A program made the position numbers and the translations under genes. DNA of 64,000 nt from Nitrospira defluvii (GTDB taxonomy: Bacteria; Nitrospirota; Nitrospiria; Nitrospirales; Nitrospiraceae), in the NCBI RefSeq assembly GCF_905220995.1, contig NZ_CAJNBJ010000001.1, forward strand, positions 992,001-1,056,000, read 5' to 3'. The notes below the pieces were generated by a model. It saw nothing but the letters and a program-made list of their open reading frames with translations, was not told the DNA's origin and ran no database searches. This document shows, one piece after another, positions 8,433-17,582 of this stretch (position 1 is its first letter; every line of letters starts with the position of its first letter).

Positions 8433-9545
8433 ATGATGCGACGATTCGGAAGTTTCCTGTTCGCGCTGCTCATCGTGGCGCTCACAGCTACGGGTGCGAG
8501 AGCTGAGACTCAGGCCTCTCCGGATGCCGCACCCGCCTCGGCCACGCTCGACTCGGTCACGCTCAAGGACGGCACCGTCATTTATGGACGGGTCCTCGGC
8601 ATGATCGCCGATGAGTTGCACATCAAGACCGGATTCGGCCCGACCGCCGGAGACGACATCGTGAAGATCATGTGGCCGAACGTGGCCAAACTGGTCGTGA
8701 ATCGTCCCCTTCCCTTCAGCCTCAAAGAGGGCACCACGGTGGTCGGCACGGCACAGCCCGGCGAGCCAGGCACACTCACTTTGCAAGCCGCGCCGATGGG
8801 CACGCCCATGGCGATCCCTCTGGACGCAGTCGTGGGCATGAATCAGCCTGCCGTGATTTATACGGGCGCCCTTCAAGCCGGCTTCTCTCAAACCACTGGC
8901 AACAGCCACCTGCGAAACGCCAGCCTACTCGGCGAGTTGTCGGCCCGCAGCGAATCGCTGCGCCTGACCATCCTGGGGCGGTACATCTACGGCGACAACA
9001 GCGGCAATCTCATCGTGCGGAACAGCCGCGGGACCATCAAGCTTGACTTCTTTCTGACGAAGCGGTTGTATTGGTTCTCGTCAGCCTACTTCGAGCAAGA
9101 CACCTTTCAGGATCTGAAACTGCGCACGGCGCTCGCAACCGGTCCCGGCTATCAATTCCTCGACCGTGGTGACCTGACAGGGTTCTTCAAAGACATGACG
9201 CTCTGGGCGGAAGCCGGTGCGGCATACTTCAACGAGGATTTCAAAGTCGCCGACGACAAATCCAGCGCTCGTGGCCGATGGGCCGTCAAATGGAATTGGC
9301 CGCTCTGGGGTGGTGATCAAGTCAGCCTGTACCATTTCCAGGAAGGCTTCCAATCACTCGCCAATTCCAAAGATCTCTACCTGACGGCCGATACCGGATT
9401 GCGGTTCAAAGTGTGGGGCGGACTGGTCAGCGGATTCCAATGGACCATGCGGTACAACAAAAATCCGCCGCCGGGCGTGTCGGATACCGATAACCTCTAC
9501 CTGATCACGCTGGGATACAGCTTCGACACCAGTCGAAAACAATAG
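8433..9545 (+). CDS. DUF481-type outer-membrane beta-barrel protein
   Basis: 370 residues. A Sec signal peptide covers residues 1-24 (ending ATGARAE). Residues ~38-140 have the look of SHi-like modules seen before DUF481 barrels (VTLKDGTVIYGRVLGM). From ~143 to the C-terminus there are alternating amphipathic beta strands, with the DUF481 opening YTGALQAGFSQTTGNS. The protein ends in a strand with a penultimate charged residue rather than the classic terminal Phe. AGGAGG precedes the tandem ATGs at 8433 and 8436. DUF481 proteins are salt-induced or uncharacterised outer-membrane proteins; the exact role is unknown. mscL follows 51 bp downstream. Confidence 0.85.
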   Translation: MMRRFGSFLFALLIVALTATGARAETQASPDAAPASATLDSVTLKDGTVIYGRVLGMIADELHIKTGFGPTAGDDIVKIMWPNVAKLVVNRPLPFSLKEGTTVVGTAQPGEPGTLTLQAAPMGTPMAIPLDAVVGMNQPAVIYTGALQAGFSQTTGNSHLRNASLLGELSARSESLRLTILGRYIYGDNSGNLIVRNSRGTIKLDFFLTKRLYWFSSAYFEQDTFQDLKLRTALATGPGYQFLDRGDLTGFFKDMTLWAEAGAAYFNEDFKVADDKSSARGRWAVKWNWPLWGGDQVSLYHFQEGFQSLANSKDLYLTADTGLRFKVWGGLVSGFQWTMRYNKNPPPGVSDTDNLYLITLGYSFDTSRKQ

Positions 9546-9596
9546 CATCCGAGACGGATTCGGGATGGCACTCGTCTCACACAAGGAGGTTGCGCG

Positions 9597-10022
9597 ATGG
9601 GCATGATGAGTGAGTTCAAAGAATTTGCCGTGAAGGGGAATGTGCTCGACATGGCGGTGGGGGTCATCATCGGAGGGGCATTTGGAAAGATTGTGTCCTC
9701 CGTCGTCAGTGATATTCTCATGCCTCCCATCGGTCTCCTCATGGGGCACATGGATTTTTCCAGCCTCTTTATTCCGCTGAGCGAAGAAGCCAAAGGCAAA
9801 TCCCTCGCTGCGGCCAAAGCTGCCGGCGCCGCCACGATCAACTATGGTGTCTTCCTACAAACCCTGCTGGATTTCACGATCCTGGCGTTTGTCATTTTCA
9901 TGGTGGTCAAACAAATGAACCGTTTGAAGAAGGCCACGCCTCCCGGACCACCACCGGCACCGCCCAAAGAGGAAGTCTTGCTGACGGAGATCCGTGATCT
10001 ATTGAAAAATCAACGGCACTAA
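9597..10022 (+). CDS. mscL: Large-conductance mechanosensitive channel MscL
   Basis: 141 residues, the normal MscL length. The N-terminal amphipathic helix and TM1 are clear ([20 protein letters not shown]), with the conserved Gly-rich pore stretch [22 protein letters not shown]2 lies at ~80-104 ([20 protein letters not shown]), followed by a Pro-rich linker and a C-terminal helix ([12 protein letters not shown]). It opens as an emergency valve in the inner membrane. The start follows AAGGAGG. A second osmotic channel gene (MscS-type) lies at 1853 in the same stretch. Confidence 0.97.
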   Translation: MGMMSEFKEFAVKGNVLDMAVGVIIGGAFGKIVSSVVSDILMPPIGLLMGHMDFSSLFIPLSEEAKGKSLAAAKAAGAATINYGVFLQTLLDFTILAFVIFMVVKQMNRLKKATPPGPPPAPPKEEVLLTEIRDLLKNQRH

Positions 10023-10089
10023 CCGTACACCGTTGGACTGTGCTGCTCGGACATGTCCGGCGGCCTGACTGTTTTCTAAGGAGGAATGC

Positions 10090-11313
10090 ATGAGACACGT
10101 TCGCGTAGTTCCTATACTGCTGAGCACCCTACTGCTCGCAGCCTGCACGTCCGCACCGTCCCCCAATGATTCGGCCAGCCGGGCTCTGAACGAGATGAAG
10201 GCGGTAGCCCGGCCCATTCCGCCCAAACCGGATCCGCGCGATCTCAAGATCGCCGATCTCGAACGACAGAAAGCCGACCTCCAGCGGGAAAAGGCCGAGC
10301 TCGAAGCAGAGTTGGCGAAACTCCGTTCCTCCGCCGCCGCCGACCTGGATCAGTCAAAAGCGCGCATCACCGAACTGGAGAACCAGCTCAACCAGCGCGA
10401 CCGGGAATTGGCCGGGCTTCGGAACGCCGCCGGCGACAAAGATCGGCTGGCCAGCCAATTGTCCGACGCAGACCGGCAGTTATCGGCCAAGGATCAAGAA
10501 CTGGCGGCCTTGAGACAGGGCGCCGGGGACAAGGACCGCCTTGCCGGAGAGCTCGCCGCCCTTCAAGGCCTACTCGCCTCGAAAGAACAAGAACTCGCCG
10601 GATTGAAAAGCAATGCCGGGGATCGGGATCGTCTATCATCTGAGCTGGCACAAGCGAAGCAGCGCATCGCCGAGCTGGAGCGCCAACTCCACGGGAAGGA
10701 TCAGGAGCTGGGTACGCTGAAGGCCGCCGCCGGTGACCGCGATCGACTGGTAGCGGATCTGGCCGCCGCCAAGCAGCGGGCATCGGACCTCGAAAGCGAA
10801 ATTGCGAGGCGAGACCACGAGATGGCCGGCCTCCGCGGTGCGCTTGATCAACAAAAGACCAGCCTTGCTGAGGCCAAGAACGATTTATCCAAACTCCTCC
10901 AAGCGGAGGTGGCCAAGGGCAATGTGACCATGAAGCAATTGGGGGATCAGCTCACCCTCGGCCTGGCTACGACCTTGCTGTTCGATTCTGGGGAGGCCAC
11001 CCTCAAGCCCGGCGGAGCGGACGTGTTGAATCGTATCGGCAGCGTGCTCAAGAACTATCCCGACCGCTCGATCCATGTGGCCGGCCACACCGATAATGTG
11101 CCGATTAAGGGACGATTGGCCAAGCGATTTCCCACTAACGCGGAGCTCTCTCAAGCGCGCGCTGACAGCGCACGCCAGGCCCTGACGGAAGGCGGCATGG
11201 CAGCCGACAAGATCGTCGCCAAAGGTCATGCCGACAGCCGACCTATCGCCAGCAATTCAACGGCCGAGGGTCGGCAAAAAAATCGACGTGTCGAAATCGT
11301 CGTCGGCCAATAA
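10090..11313 (+). CDS. OmpA-domain lipoprotein with long coiled coil
   Basis: 407 residues. The signal peptide ends in lipobox LLAAC (Cys20), so this is a probable outer-membrane lipoprotein. Residues ~50-275 are a long coiled coil built from repeats of ~33-37 residues with the recurring motif GDKDRLAxEL...KDQELAxLR. Residues ~290-407 are an OmpA-like peptidoglycan-binding domain, with TLLFDSGEATLKPGGADVL, VAGHTDNVPI and GRQKNRRVEIVV. AAGGAGG precedes the ATG. A paralogue of the same architecture follows at 11559. The protein likely tethers the outer membrane to the cell wall across a long spacer (inference). Confidence 0.9.
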   Translation: MRHVRVVPILLSTLLLAACTSAPSPNDSASRALNEMKAVARPIPPKPDPRDLKIADLERQKADLQREKAELEAELAKLRSSAAADLDQSKARITELENQLNQRDRELAGLRNAAGDKDRLASQLSDADRQLSAKDQELAALRQGAGDKDRLAGELAALQGLLASKEQELAGLKSNAGDRDRLSSELAQAKQRIAELERQLHGKDQELGTLKAAAGDRDRLVADLAAAKQRASDLESEIARRDHEMAGLRGALDQQKTSLAEAKNDLSKLLQAEVAKGNVTMKQLGDQLTLGLATTLLFDSGEATLKPGGADVLNRIGSVLKNYPDRSIHVAGHTDNVPIKGRLAKRFPTNAELSQARADSARQALTEGGMAADKIVAKGHADSRPIASNSTAEGRQKNRRVEIVVGQ

Positions 11314-11351
11314 CGATCACGCCCAACGTCCCGAACACGTTGCATCTGCCT

Positions 11352-11383
11352 CGGGAACCCGTTAGAGTATCGACGGGTTCCCG
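11352..11383 (+). terminator. Perfect 11-bp inverted repeat after the first OmpA lipoprotein gene
   Basis: Arms CGGGAACCCGT (11352-11362) and ACGGGTTCCCG (11373-11383) are exact complements with a 10-nt loop. It starts 38 bp after the stop at 11313. There is no T-run behind it, so it may be a Rho-assisted terminator, an RNA-stabilising hairpin or an operator. Confidence 0.5.
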
Positions 11384-11558
11384 GGGCGTGCGTGTTCATC
11401 ACCCAGTTCATCAGGTACCCAGTGCTCACACCGGCTGATCAACATCTGCCAGCTGGATCTCAGTCGTCTTCTCCTGCTGCCTGCATCAAATTCCCTCAGA
11501 CGACTGTTGACCTCCTTCCACCAGCACGTCTTGCGCATAGGCACCAGGGAGGGATCGT

Positions 11559-13001
11559 ATGAGACGAGCTGTCTGGGCGCTCATTGTGCTCAGTTCCCTC
11601 GTGACAGGTTGCGAAACCGTTCCCCAACCCCTTCCTCCCATGGCATCATCAGGCGATGCGAAACTCGTGGCGCTTCAGCAGGAACGCGAGCAGCTCCTGA
11701 CGACGCTCGGTGAATTCCATGACAGGATTCGCGACCTCGAAAGCAGATTGGGTGATCGACAGAACCAATCAGCGAGTGCGTCCTATGATCAGTTGCTCCA
11801 CGAGAAGGAAGTCGAACTCGCTGAGTTGCGGCGACTGGCGCCGGAACGCGATCGGCTGAGCAGTCAACTCACGATCGCGACCAACGAGCTTCTGCAGGCC
11901 CGTCAGCGTATCAGCTCACTTGAACAACAACTGGCTACGCGCGACAAGGATCTCGCTGCACTCCACACTCGCACGACGGCTCTCGCTGACCTTGACGTGG
12001 CCCGACGCCGGATCGTCGAGTTGGAAACGCAGGTGGCGCATCAAGCGCAAGATCTTCGCACCGTGCGCGCCGGCAATGCGGAGCGAGACAGTCTCGCCGC
12101 TCAGCTGCAAACCGCCACTGCGACCATCGATTCGCTGAAGGCCCGCATCAACACCCTAGACCAACAGCTCAAAGAGCGCGACCAAGCCTATGAAACCGTC
12201 CGCTCACGCCTCATGGAACGAGATAAACTCGTACCCCAATACAACGCGATGATCGCAGAAATCTATCAAGCGAGGCACCGGATCACCGCCCTGGAGCAAC
12301 GATTGAACGATAAATCCCGAGACCTGTCCGCGCGGCAGAAAGGGACGTCCACAGCCACATCTCCCAGGGACTCAGAAACGGCGGCAAGCCGGAAAATAGC
12401 CTCGCCGACGGAAGCTTCGGGACGGAACGGGTCGCTCTCTCAGGCCAACCCGAGCCAAACAGACGCACGCGGCGCGAGCGTGGCGGCGATCAGGGAAGAG
12501 CTACGAAAGGCCCTGCCGGCACAGGCCGAGCAGAAAGTCTTCACGGTCAGACAAGACGGGGATCGTCTGGTGATCGCACTAGCCGGGAGTTGGCTCTTCA
12601 CATCCGCCGATGCGGCGCTAAGCCCCGAAGGCGTCCTCGCGCTAAAGCGGATCGGCACGGTGCTGGGTGCTCTGTCAGGCACATTCGTGCAAGTCGCTGG
12701 CCATACGGACAACCTCGCCCTCAGCAAAGCACTCCAAAAAAGCTATGCCGATAACAAAGGACTGTCCTTGGCTCGCGCTGACAATGCCCGTCAAGCGATG
12801 GTCAACGGAGGGATGCCCGCTGAACGGGTCAAGGCGGTCGGCCTTGCGGACTCTAGACCGGTCGCCTCCAATGCCACCGAACAGGGTCGTCAGAAAAACC
12901 GCCGGCTTGAATTGATTATTGTGTCACGCCCCACCGTCGCATCGACAGCCGAGGTGGTGGATGTTCAGCCCCGCCTCGCGGCACTCGGGTCTTCCCGCTA
13001 G
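11559..13001 (+). CDS. OmpA-domain lipoprotein with long coiled coil (paralogue)
   Basis: 480 residues. Lipobox LVTGC (Cys21) follows a short signal peptide. Residues ~40-265 are coiled coil with repeats like RDKDLAALHTRTTALADLDV. A low-complexity Ser/Thr-rich linker follows (~270-310), then an OmpA domain with SWLFTSADAALSPEGVLALK, VAGHTDNLAL and GRQKNRRLELII. It shares its architecture with the gene at 10090, so the pair arose by duplication or serves related layers of the envelope. GGGAGG precedes the ATG. It converges with the binding-protein gene on the other strand, with only 23 bp between the stops. Confidence 0.88.
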   Translation: MRRAVWALIVLSSLVTGCETVPQPLPPMASSGDAKLVALQQEREQLLTTLGEFHDRIRDLESRLGDRQNQSASASYDQLLHEKEVELAELRRLAPERDRLSSQLTIATNELLQARQRISSLEQQLATRDKDLAALHTRTTALADLDVARRRIVELETQVAHQAQDLRTVRAGNAERDSLAAQLQTATATIDSLKARINTLDQQLKERDQAYETVRSRLMERDKLVPQYNAMIAEIYQARHRITALEQRLNDKSRDLSARQKGTSTATSPRDSETAASRKIASPTEASGRNGSLSQANPSQTDARGASVAAIREELRKALPAQAEQKVFTVRQDGDRLVIALAGSWLFTSADAALSPEGVLALKRIGTVLGALSGTFVQVAGHTDNLALSKALQKSYADNKGLSLARADNARQAMVNGGMPAERVKAVGLADSRPVASNATEQGRQKNRRLELIIVSRPTVASTAEVVDVQPRLAALGSSR

Positions 13002-13024
13002 CGCCGACTCGCCCGCGGAGCAGT

Positions 13025-14269
13025 TTACAACTGACACTGACCGGCTTCGGGCCCTGGGGTGAAGCTCTCTCCAGGAACCGTCGCGAGAATCTTATAGTGC
13101 CCAAGACCAAGCTCTTTCCCGTACGCTTCCCCGACAAGTACATCTTGCACATGCTGGTGGTCCGAAGCCCGAAAATAGGATCGGCCTTCTTTGAGGCCAT
13201 CAAACTCGTGCCCCTCCAACGCCTTGATGAGCGCCGGCGTCTCGGTTGAGCCCACACGTTGTATGGCCTCGAGGATCTGGGTCATGGCCGCATAGCCGAG
13301 ATAACAACGCGAGGTGGGAGTGTGATTGTATTTCTCGACCACGCCTTGAATGAATCGCCTCGACCCCTCCGTGTTGACCTTGGGATCCCAAATGAGGCCC
13401 CAGATTCCTGCATTATTGGCATACCCGAGCGGCCGACCGATTTGCTCCCCCGCTATCAGGCCACCGACACCTATCTTCTCCTTCGCCAGTTCCAGTTTGG
13501 TATAGGCCTTCAATGCATGCACTAAGTCCCATCCATAAAGATTGAAGACCACCAACGTCGGATGTTTCTCTTTGGCTGCCGCCAACGCTGCGGTAAAGTC
13601 CGTGGCGCCAAACGGCATCAACATCTCACCCACAAATTCCACTCCATGGGGCTGGCCGGCCGTCACGACCGCTTGAGCCATGGCTTTCCCATCGAACGAA
13701 CTGGTCGTGACCATAAACCAACGAGTGCCGAATGCCTTGATCCAATGCGGAACGACCGCCTGCGCCAACATCGAGGCATTCGGCATAAACACAAAGGTGT
13801 GGGAGTTACATGCCCCCCCGGTGAGTTCTGGAAGATGCGCCCCTGTCACGAGAAACAGTTTGTTCTCCTTTTTGGCAAATTCCGACACGACGAGCGCACA
13901 TTCGGCGTTAAACGTCCCCATCAGAACATCCACACGATCATCATGAACCAACTTGGTAGCGGCCTTGAGCGCGGTCTCTGGGAGTGAAGCATCATCGGCC
14001 TCGAGAATTGTCACCGGCCGGCCCAACACCCCACCTCGCTTGTTGAACAGATCCACCGCTACATTGGCGCCGTGCAAATCATGGATCGACGACGTCTTAT
14101 AGGGGCTCGACAGTGGATCCAAAATGCCGATTTTAATGGGCTCTGCTGCATTCGCCAATGAGCCTGGAAACGGCGATCCCAGCAAGCGGTCGGTCCAATC
14201 CGACAAGAACAGTGCCCCACCGGTCATGGCCGACAGTTGCAAGAATTGTCTACGTGAAATCCTTCCCAT
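13025..14269 (-). CDS. Tat-exported ABC-type substrate-binding protein (branched-chain amino acid/urea/amide family)
   Basis: 414 residues from the ATG at 14269 (GGGGG with 8-nt spacing); an ATG at 14275 is the alternative. The N-terminus carries a twin-arginine signal (ISRRQFLQLSA), so the folded protein is probably exported by Tat. The mature part is a type I periplasmic binding fold of the LivJ/UrtA/AmiC kind: IKIGILDPLSSPYKTSSIHD, LHGANVAVDLFNKRGGVLG and FGTRWFMVTTSSFDGKA. No permease or ATPase genes are nearby, so it is an orphan here. The ligand cannot be read from the sequence; urea, short amides or amino acids are family options. Confidence 0.85.
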   Translation of the reverse strand: MGRISRRQFLQLSAMTGGALFLSDWTDRLLGSPFPGSLANAAEPIKIGILDPLSSPYKTSSIHDLHGANVAVDLFNKRGGVLGRPVTILEADDASLPETALKAATKLVHDDRVDVLMGTFNAECALVVSEFAKKENKLFLVTGAHLPELTGGACNSHTFVFMPNASMLAQAVVPHWIKAFGTRWFMVTTSSFDGKAMAQAVVTAGQPHGVEFVGEMLMPFGATDFTAALAAAKEKHPTLVVFNLYGWDLVHALKAYTKLELAKEKIGVGGLIAGEQIGRPLGYANNAGIWGLIWDPKVNTEGSRRFIQGVVEKYNHTPTSRCYLGYAAMTQILEAIQRVGSTETPALIKALEGHEFDGLKEGRSYFRASDHQHVQDVLVGEAYGKELGLGHYKILATVPGESFTPGPEAGQCQL

Positions 14270-14563
14270 AGTCATGTCCCCCACGTTTGTCCCGAGAACC
14301 CTTCCGCGTTCGCTCAGCCCGCCTACGTACAAACTTCAGGTACGACGGCGGAAGTCTTTCTTGGCAGACCCGCCTGAGTTTTCACATCATAAAAATCTCC
14401 CGCGGCAGTCGTACGCACATGCCTCTGCCATGAATACGGCACTATCTAGTCAAGCAGGCAGCGAGGGTGGCGAGCAGCGGAACCAGGCTCGCCGCTTGAG
14501 TGGATGATCGTTCCCGCCACCTGCCGGCACCAGTACACTGCTCACAGAGACCATCTTGCTCCC
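14270..14563. other. Gene-free stretch between two minus-strand genes
   Basis: 294 bp upstream of the Tat-exported binding protein gene. I see no convincing coding frame or RNA gene; it probably holds the promoter of the binding-protein gene. Confidence 0.5.
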
Positions 14564-15649
14564 TCAACTATACTGGTCCTCCGTGTATACCTGCTTGATG
14601 GACCAGAATACCGCCTCCTTCAGCTTCTTGATCTGCGGATCGGGGGGATCATTTCGAATCTTCTGCAATTTTCGATCGAGAGCAAAGAGGGGTTCGACGG
14701 ATCGCCGATCCGGCACACGTCCTAAGGCCCAGGCAATTTCAGTCTGTACCATGATATCGATGCCGGGGGCGTCGAGCATCTCAAGTAGCGGAGGAACGAC
14801 CCGTGAATCGCTATGGATATTTCCGAGATCTCCCAAACCTTTGGCGGCGGCGGCCTGCAAATCGGGCTGTTTGGAGTACCGCAAAATATCGATGAGGACC
14901 GGGATGCCCTCCTTCCCCATGTTTCCCAATGCCACAGCCGCTTCTTTTGCCAGATCTTTATCCTTAAGAGCCTCTTTGAGATGGGGCAGCGCCTCATCCG
15001 CCGCCATCTCTCCCAACAACGAAATCACCTTGAGCTTCCTAACCTGACTGGTTTGCGGTGAATCTAGAAATTTCAACAACCGATCAGGTTGTCCCCATTC
15101 AGCGGTAAGAAGTAGTGGAAAGTCATGTGCCTCCAATGCATCGCGAAGGGCGCTCATGGCGTATGCTCCGGGATCAGGTGCACCGGCAACTTGAGCAGCT
15201 TGGGTGGCATCCTCAAAGTCCGTACGGGCTTCTTTTTGCCACTTCACTTTGAGATTTCCTAACGCATAGGTCACCTGACAGGCAGGGCCCTTCCATAAGC
15301 GAGACGGCGCATCCAACAGGTCATTGTCTCCACCGGCCGACGCCGTTCCCTCCCAGGTCTTCTTTTGTTCACACTTGACGCGTACCACCACGTCATGAGG
15401 GACACCCGGATCGGAACTCACGATATACCCCAAATCACTCATGCGCCGAAGGACAATGTCCCGAATGCCATCAGCATTGCCGGCACCCTTGTCGGTCAGA
15501 GCTAACGCCTCAACCACTATGCTACGGATGTTTGCCAGCTCAGTTTTTTGAGCCTCAGTAAAGTAATCTCGATAGGCCGAGGCCGAAGAGGCGAGACCAA
15601 CCTGGAGAACGAGGAATCCTATTGCGGCTGTCAACCCGCTACGCGTCAT
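14564..15649 (-). CDS. Secreted HEAT-repeat protein
   Basis: 361 residues from the ATG at 15649, chosen for the GGAGG 8 nt upstream. A Sec signal peptide ends at ~ASSASA. Residues ~30-170 are an N-terminal region with two cysteines and no recognised fold. Residues ~180-345 hold HEAT/armadillo-like helical repeats such as VRKLKVISLLGEMAADEALP and AKEAAVALGNMGKEGIPVLI. HEAT arrays bind proteins; the partner is unknown. It probably acts in the periplasm. A second HEAT protein, a lipoprotein, lies at 20744-21586. Confidence 0.8.
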   Translation of the reverse strand: MTRSGLTAAIGFLVLQVGLASSASAYRDYFTEAQKTELANIRSIVVEALALTDKGAGNADGIRDIVLRRMSDLGYIVSSDPGVPHDVVVRVKCEQKKTWEGTASAGGDNDLLDAPSRLWKGPACQVTYALGNLKVKWQKEARTDFEDATQAAQVAGAPDPGAYAMSALRDALEAHDFPLLLTAEWGQPDRLLKFLDSPQTSQVRKLKVISLLGEMAADEALPHLKEALKDKDLAKEAAVALGNMGKEGIPVLIDILRYSKQPDLQAAAAKGLGDLGNIHSDSRVVPPLLEMLDAPGIDIMVQTEIAWALGRVPDRRSVEPLFALDRKLQKIRNDPPDPQIKKLKEAVFWSIKQVYTEDQYS

Positions 15650-15984
15650 AACGTATTCCTCCCTTCCCTCAGCATGAAGATGAAAAGAAGAACATGGCAC
15701 GAAGGAAAGCGCCCTTATATTATAGCGCGAGAGGAAGTGCACGATGCGAGGAATCTGTCACAGGATTAGAGCATCGCCAACCATGCCCAAGCTTCCCCCC
15801 TGCATATGACCATCAAGATACTATGGGCACCTCGACAAGCCCTCTCAGAAAGCCGGCCCCACCTGCGTATGGGTTGACAGGCAGACTAGATCGACGGTAC
15901 AAAATGCCATTATTCATCGTGTCTTTCCGCACACAGGCACTTTCCTTTTGCCGTATCAACAGGTAGCCTAGCACTCAGCGTCGC
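15650..15984. other. Gene-free divergent region before tRNA-Leu
   Basis: 335 bp between the HEAT-protein gene (minus) and tRNA-Leu (plus). It contains one candidate sigma-70 promoter facing the tRNA (15874-15903). No coding frame is convincing. Confidence 0.5.
15874..15903 (+). promoter_or_regulatory. Candidate sigma-70 promoter for tRNA-Leu(UAG)
   Basis: TTGACA at 15874-15879, 18-bp spacer, TACAAA at 15898-15903 (4 of 6 to consensus). It would start transcription ~75 nt before the tRNA. Confidence 0.4.
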
Positions 15985-16067
15985 GCGAGAGTGGCGGAAC
16001 TGGCAGACGCGCGAGACTTAGGATCTCGTGGGTAACCGTGGGGGTTCAAGTCCCCCCTCTCGCACCA
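15985..16067 (+). tRNA. tRNA-Leu (anticodon UAG)
   Basis: 83 nt including an encoded CCA. The acceptor stem GCGAGAG pairs with CTCTCGC. The T-arm is GGGGGTTCAAGTCCCCC. The anticodon stem CGAGA/TCTCG encloses loop CTTAGGA, giving anticodon TAG (UAG), which reads CUA. A long variable arm (class II tRNA) fits leucine. It lies 64 bp upstream of tig. Confidence 0.95.
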
Positions 16068-16131
16068 CCTCATCAACAACCTTGCGTGGCGCCCATAACT
16101 TTATTTGGACTCGGAGGACGCGAACAGACTT

Positions 16132-17457
16132 ATGAAAATGGAAATGACCGAACTCGGCCCCATGAAGCGAGCACTCAAAATTGAGGTTCCGGCGGACGAA
16201 GTGAACCTACGCTTCGCACAGGCCTACTCAGAGCTCAATCGCCAGGTTCGCATTCCTGGATTTCGCCCAGGAAAAGCCCCGCTCCCATTGCTTGAAAAGC
16301 GATACGCAAAAACCATCGAAGAAGACGTGATCCGCAGCCTTGTCCCCGACTTCTACGATCGCGCAGTCCGGCAGGCTGGCATTGTGCCGGTACTGGTAGA
16401 AATCCCACCCCTGGAACGAGTCAAGGTAAAGAAAGACACCCCGTTCAGCTTCACGGCAACTGTCGAAATCAAACCGACCATCGAGCTTCGGGATTACAAG
16501 GCCCCAAATCCCATTTCGCTTAAGCAAGACCAACGAACCGTTACAGACGAACAAGTCCAAAAAGCATTGGAAGTCCTTCGTGAACAGATGGCCCAACTGC
16601 ATCCAGCTCCAGCCGATGCCGTCTTGGCAGATGGTGACTATGCCGTCTTGGACATTGAGGGAACCGTGGACAACACACCTCTAGACGGCACCACCAAGAC
16701 GGGACATCTTCACAAGATGGGCTCCCGTACCTCCGTGCTGGGCGTCGACATTGAACCTCATCTGATGGGCAAGAAGGAAGGCGCGGTGCTCGCCATTCCT
16801 CAAGCCTATCCGGCGTCTCACCCTGATGCGAGAGTTGCGGGGAAGACTGTGACCTTCACGTGTACCGTCAAGTCGATCAAGCGGAAGCAACTTCCCGACC
16901 TGGATGATGAATTTGCAAAAGACTGCGGCCCCTACCAGTCGCTGCAGGAAATCCGGGAGAAGCTTCGCACTGAGATGGAGCGGGCATTGAAGAAAGACAT
17001 CGAAGACTCCTACAAGGACACGATCCTGAAACGACTGGCAGAGACTCATCATTTTGACCTTCCCGGCACACTTGTTGAACGCGAGCTGTCCGCCATGGTT
17101 CGGCAACAATTACAGTCTCGTCAACGGAAACCTGGAGACTCCGCTGCCCCTGCTCCTGCCATCACGCAATCTGACGAGGCCAAGCAACTCCAGGACGAGT
17201 ATCGTCCCGAGGCAGAGCGGCGCGTGAAGGTCGGCCTCATCCTGGAAGCAGTTGCGGCCAAGGAAGGACTCACCGTAACCAATGAGGATCTCAGCAATGA
17301 GATTACGAGGCTGGCCTCAGAAGTCAAACTTTCTGTCGAGGAAGTGACCCGGATGATTCGGGCCGGTGGACAGGAAGCGCTGGACGACCTTCGCTCGAGA
17401 ATCTTAGCCGATAAAGCGTTGGATTTTGTCTACAGGCACGCAATGATCCAGGGATAG
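16132..17457 (+). CDS. tig: Trigger factor (ribosome-associated chaperone and prolyl isomerase)
   Basis: 441 residues, the usual length. The ATG at 16132 matches the family N-terminus; GGAGG lies ~15 nt upstream, and a TTG at 16105 is a less likely start. The ribosome-binding domain carries the signature GFRPGKAPLPLLEKRY. The middle (~160-245) is the FKBP-like prolyl isomerase domain (DYAVLDIEGTVDNTPLDGTT). The C-terminal helical arms hold client proteins. It is followed by clpP and clpX, the classic tig-clpP-clpX order that pairs folding of new chains with their degradation. Confidence 0.97.
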   Translation: MKMEMTELGPMKRALKIEVPADEVNLRFAQAYSELNRQVRIPGFRPGKAPLPLLEKRYAKTIEEDVIRSLVPDFYDRAVRQAGIVPVLVEIPPLERVKVKKDTPFSFTATVEIKPTIELRDYKAPNPISLKQDQRTVTDEQVQKALEVLREQMAQLHPAPADAVLADGDYAVLDIEGTVDNTPLDGTTKTGHLHKMGSRTSVLGVDIEPHLMGKKEGAVLAIPQAYPASHPDARVAGKTVTFTCTVKSIKRKQLPDLDDEFAKDCGPYQSLQEIREKLRTEMERALKKDIEDSYKDTILKRLAETHHFDLPGTLVERELSAMVRQQLQSRQRKPGDSAAPAPAITQSDEAKQLQDEYRPEAERRVKVGLILEAVAAKEGLTVTNEDLSNEITRLASEVKLSVEEVTRMIRAGGQEALDDLRSRILADKALDFVYRHAMIQG

Positions 17458-17582
17458 CTCGCTCGACTGCCTCTAGTTGCGGCACTGAAGGTCGCGCGGT
17501 GATCACCCCATCCCGACGAGATGAGTATGGTAAACTAAGGAGTTTTCACGCGTCAGACCTCTAGCGGAAAGGATTCAGTTGA

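Noticed and set aside
15661-15966. Coding frames ahead of tRNA-Leu(UAG)
   Set aside because: No ribosome-binding site and no recognisable sequence; the region fits a divergent promoter area.
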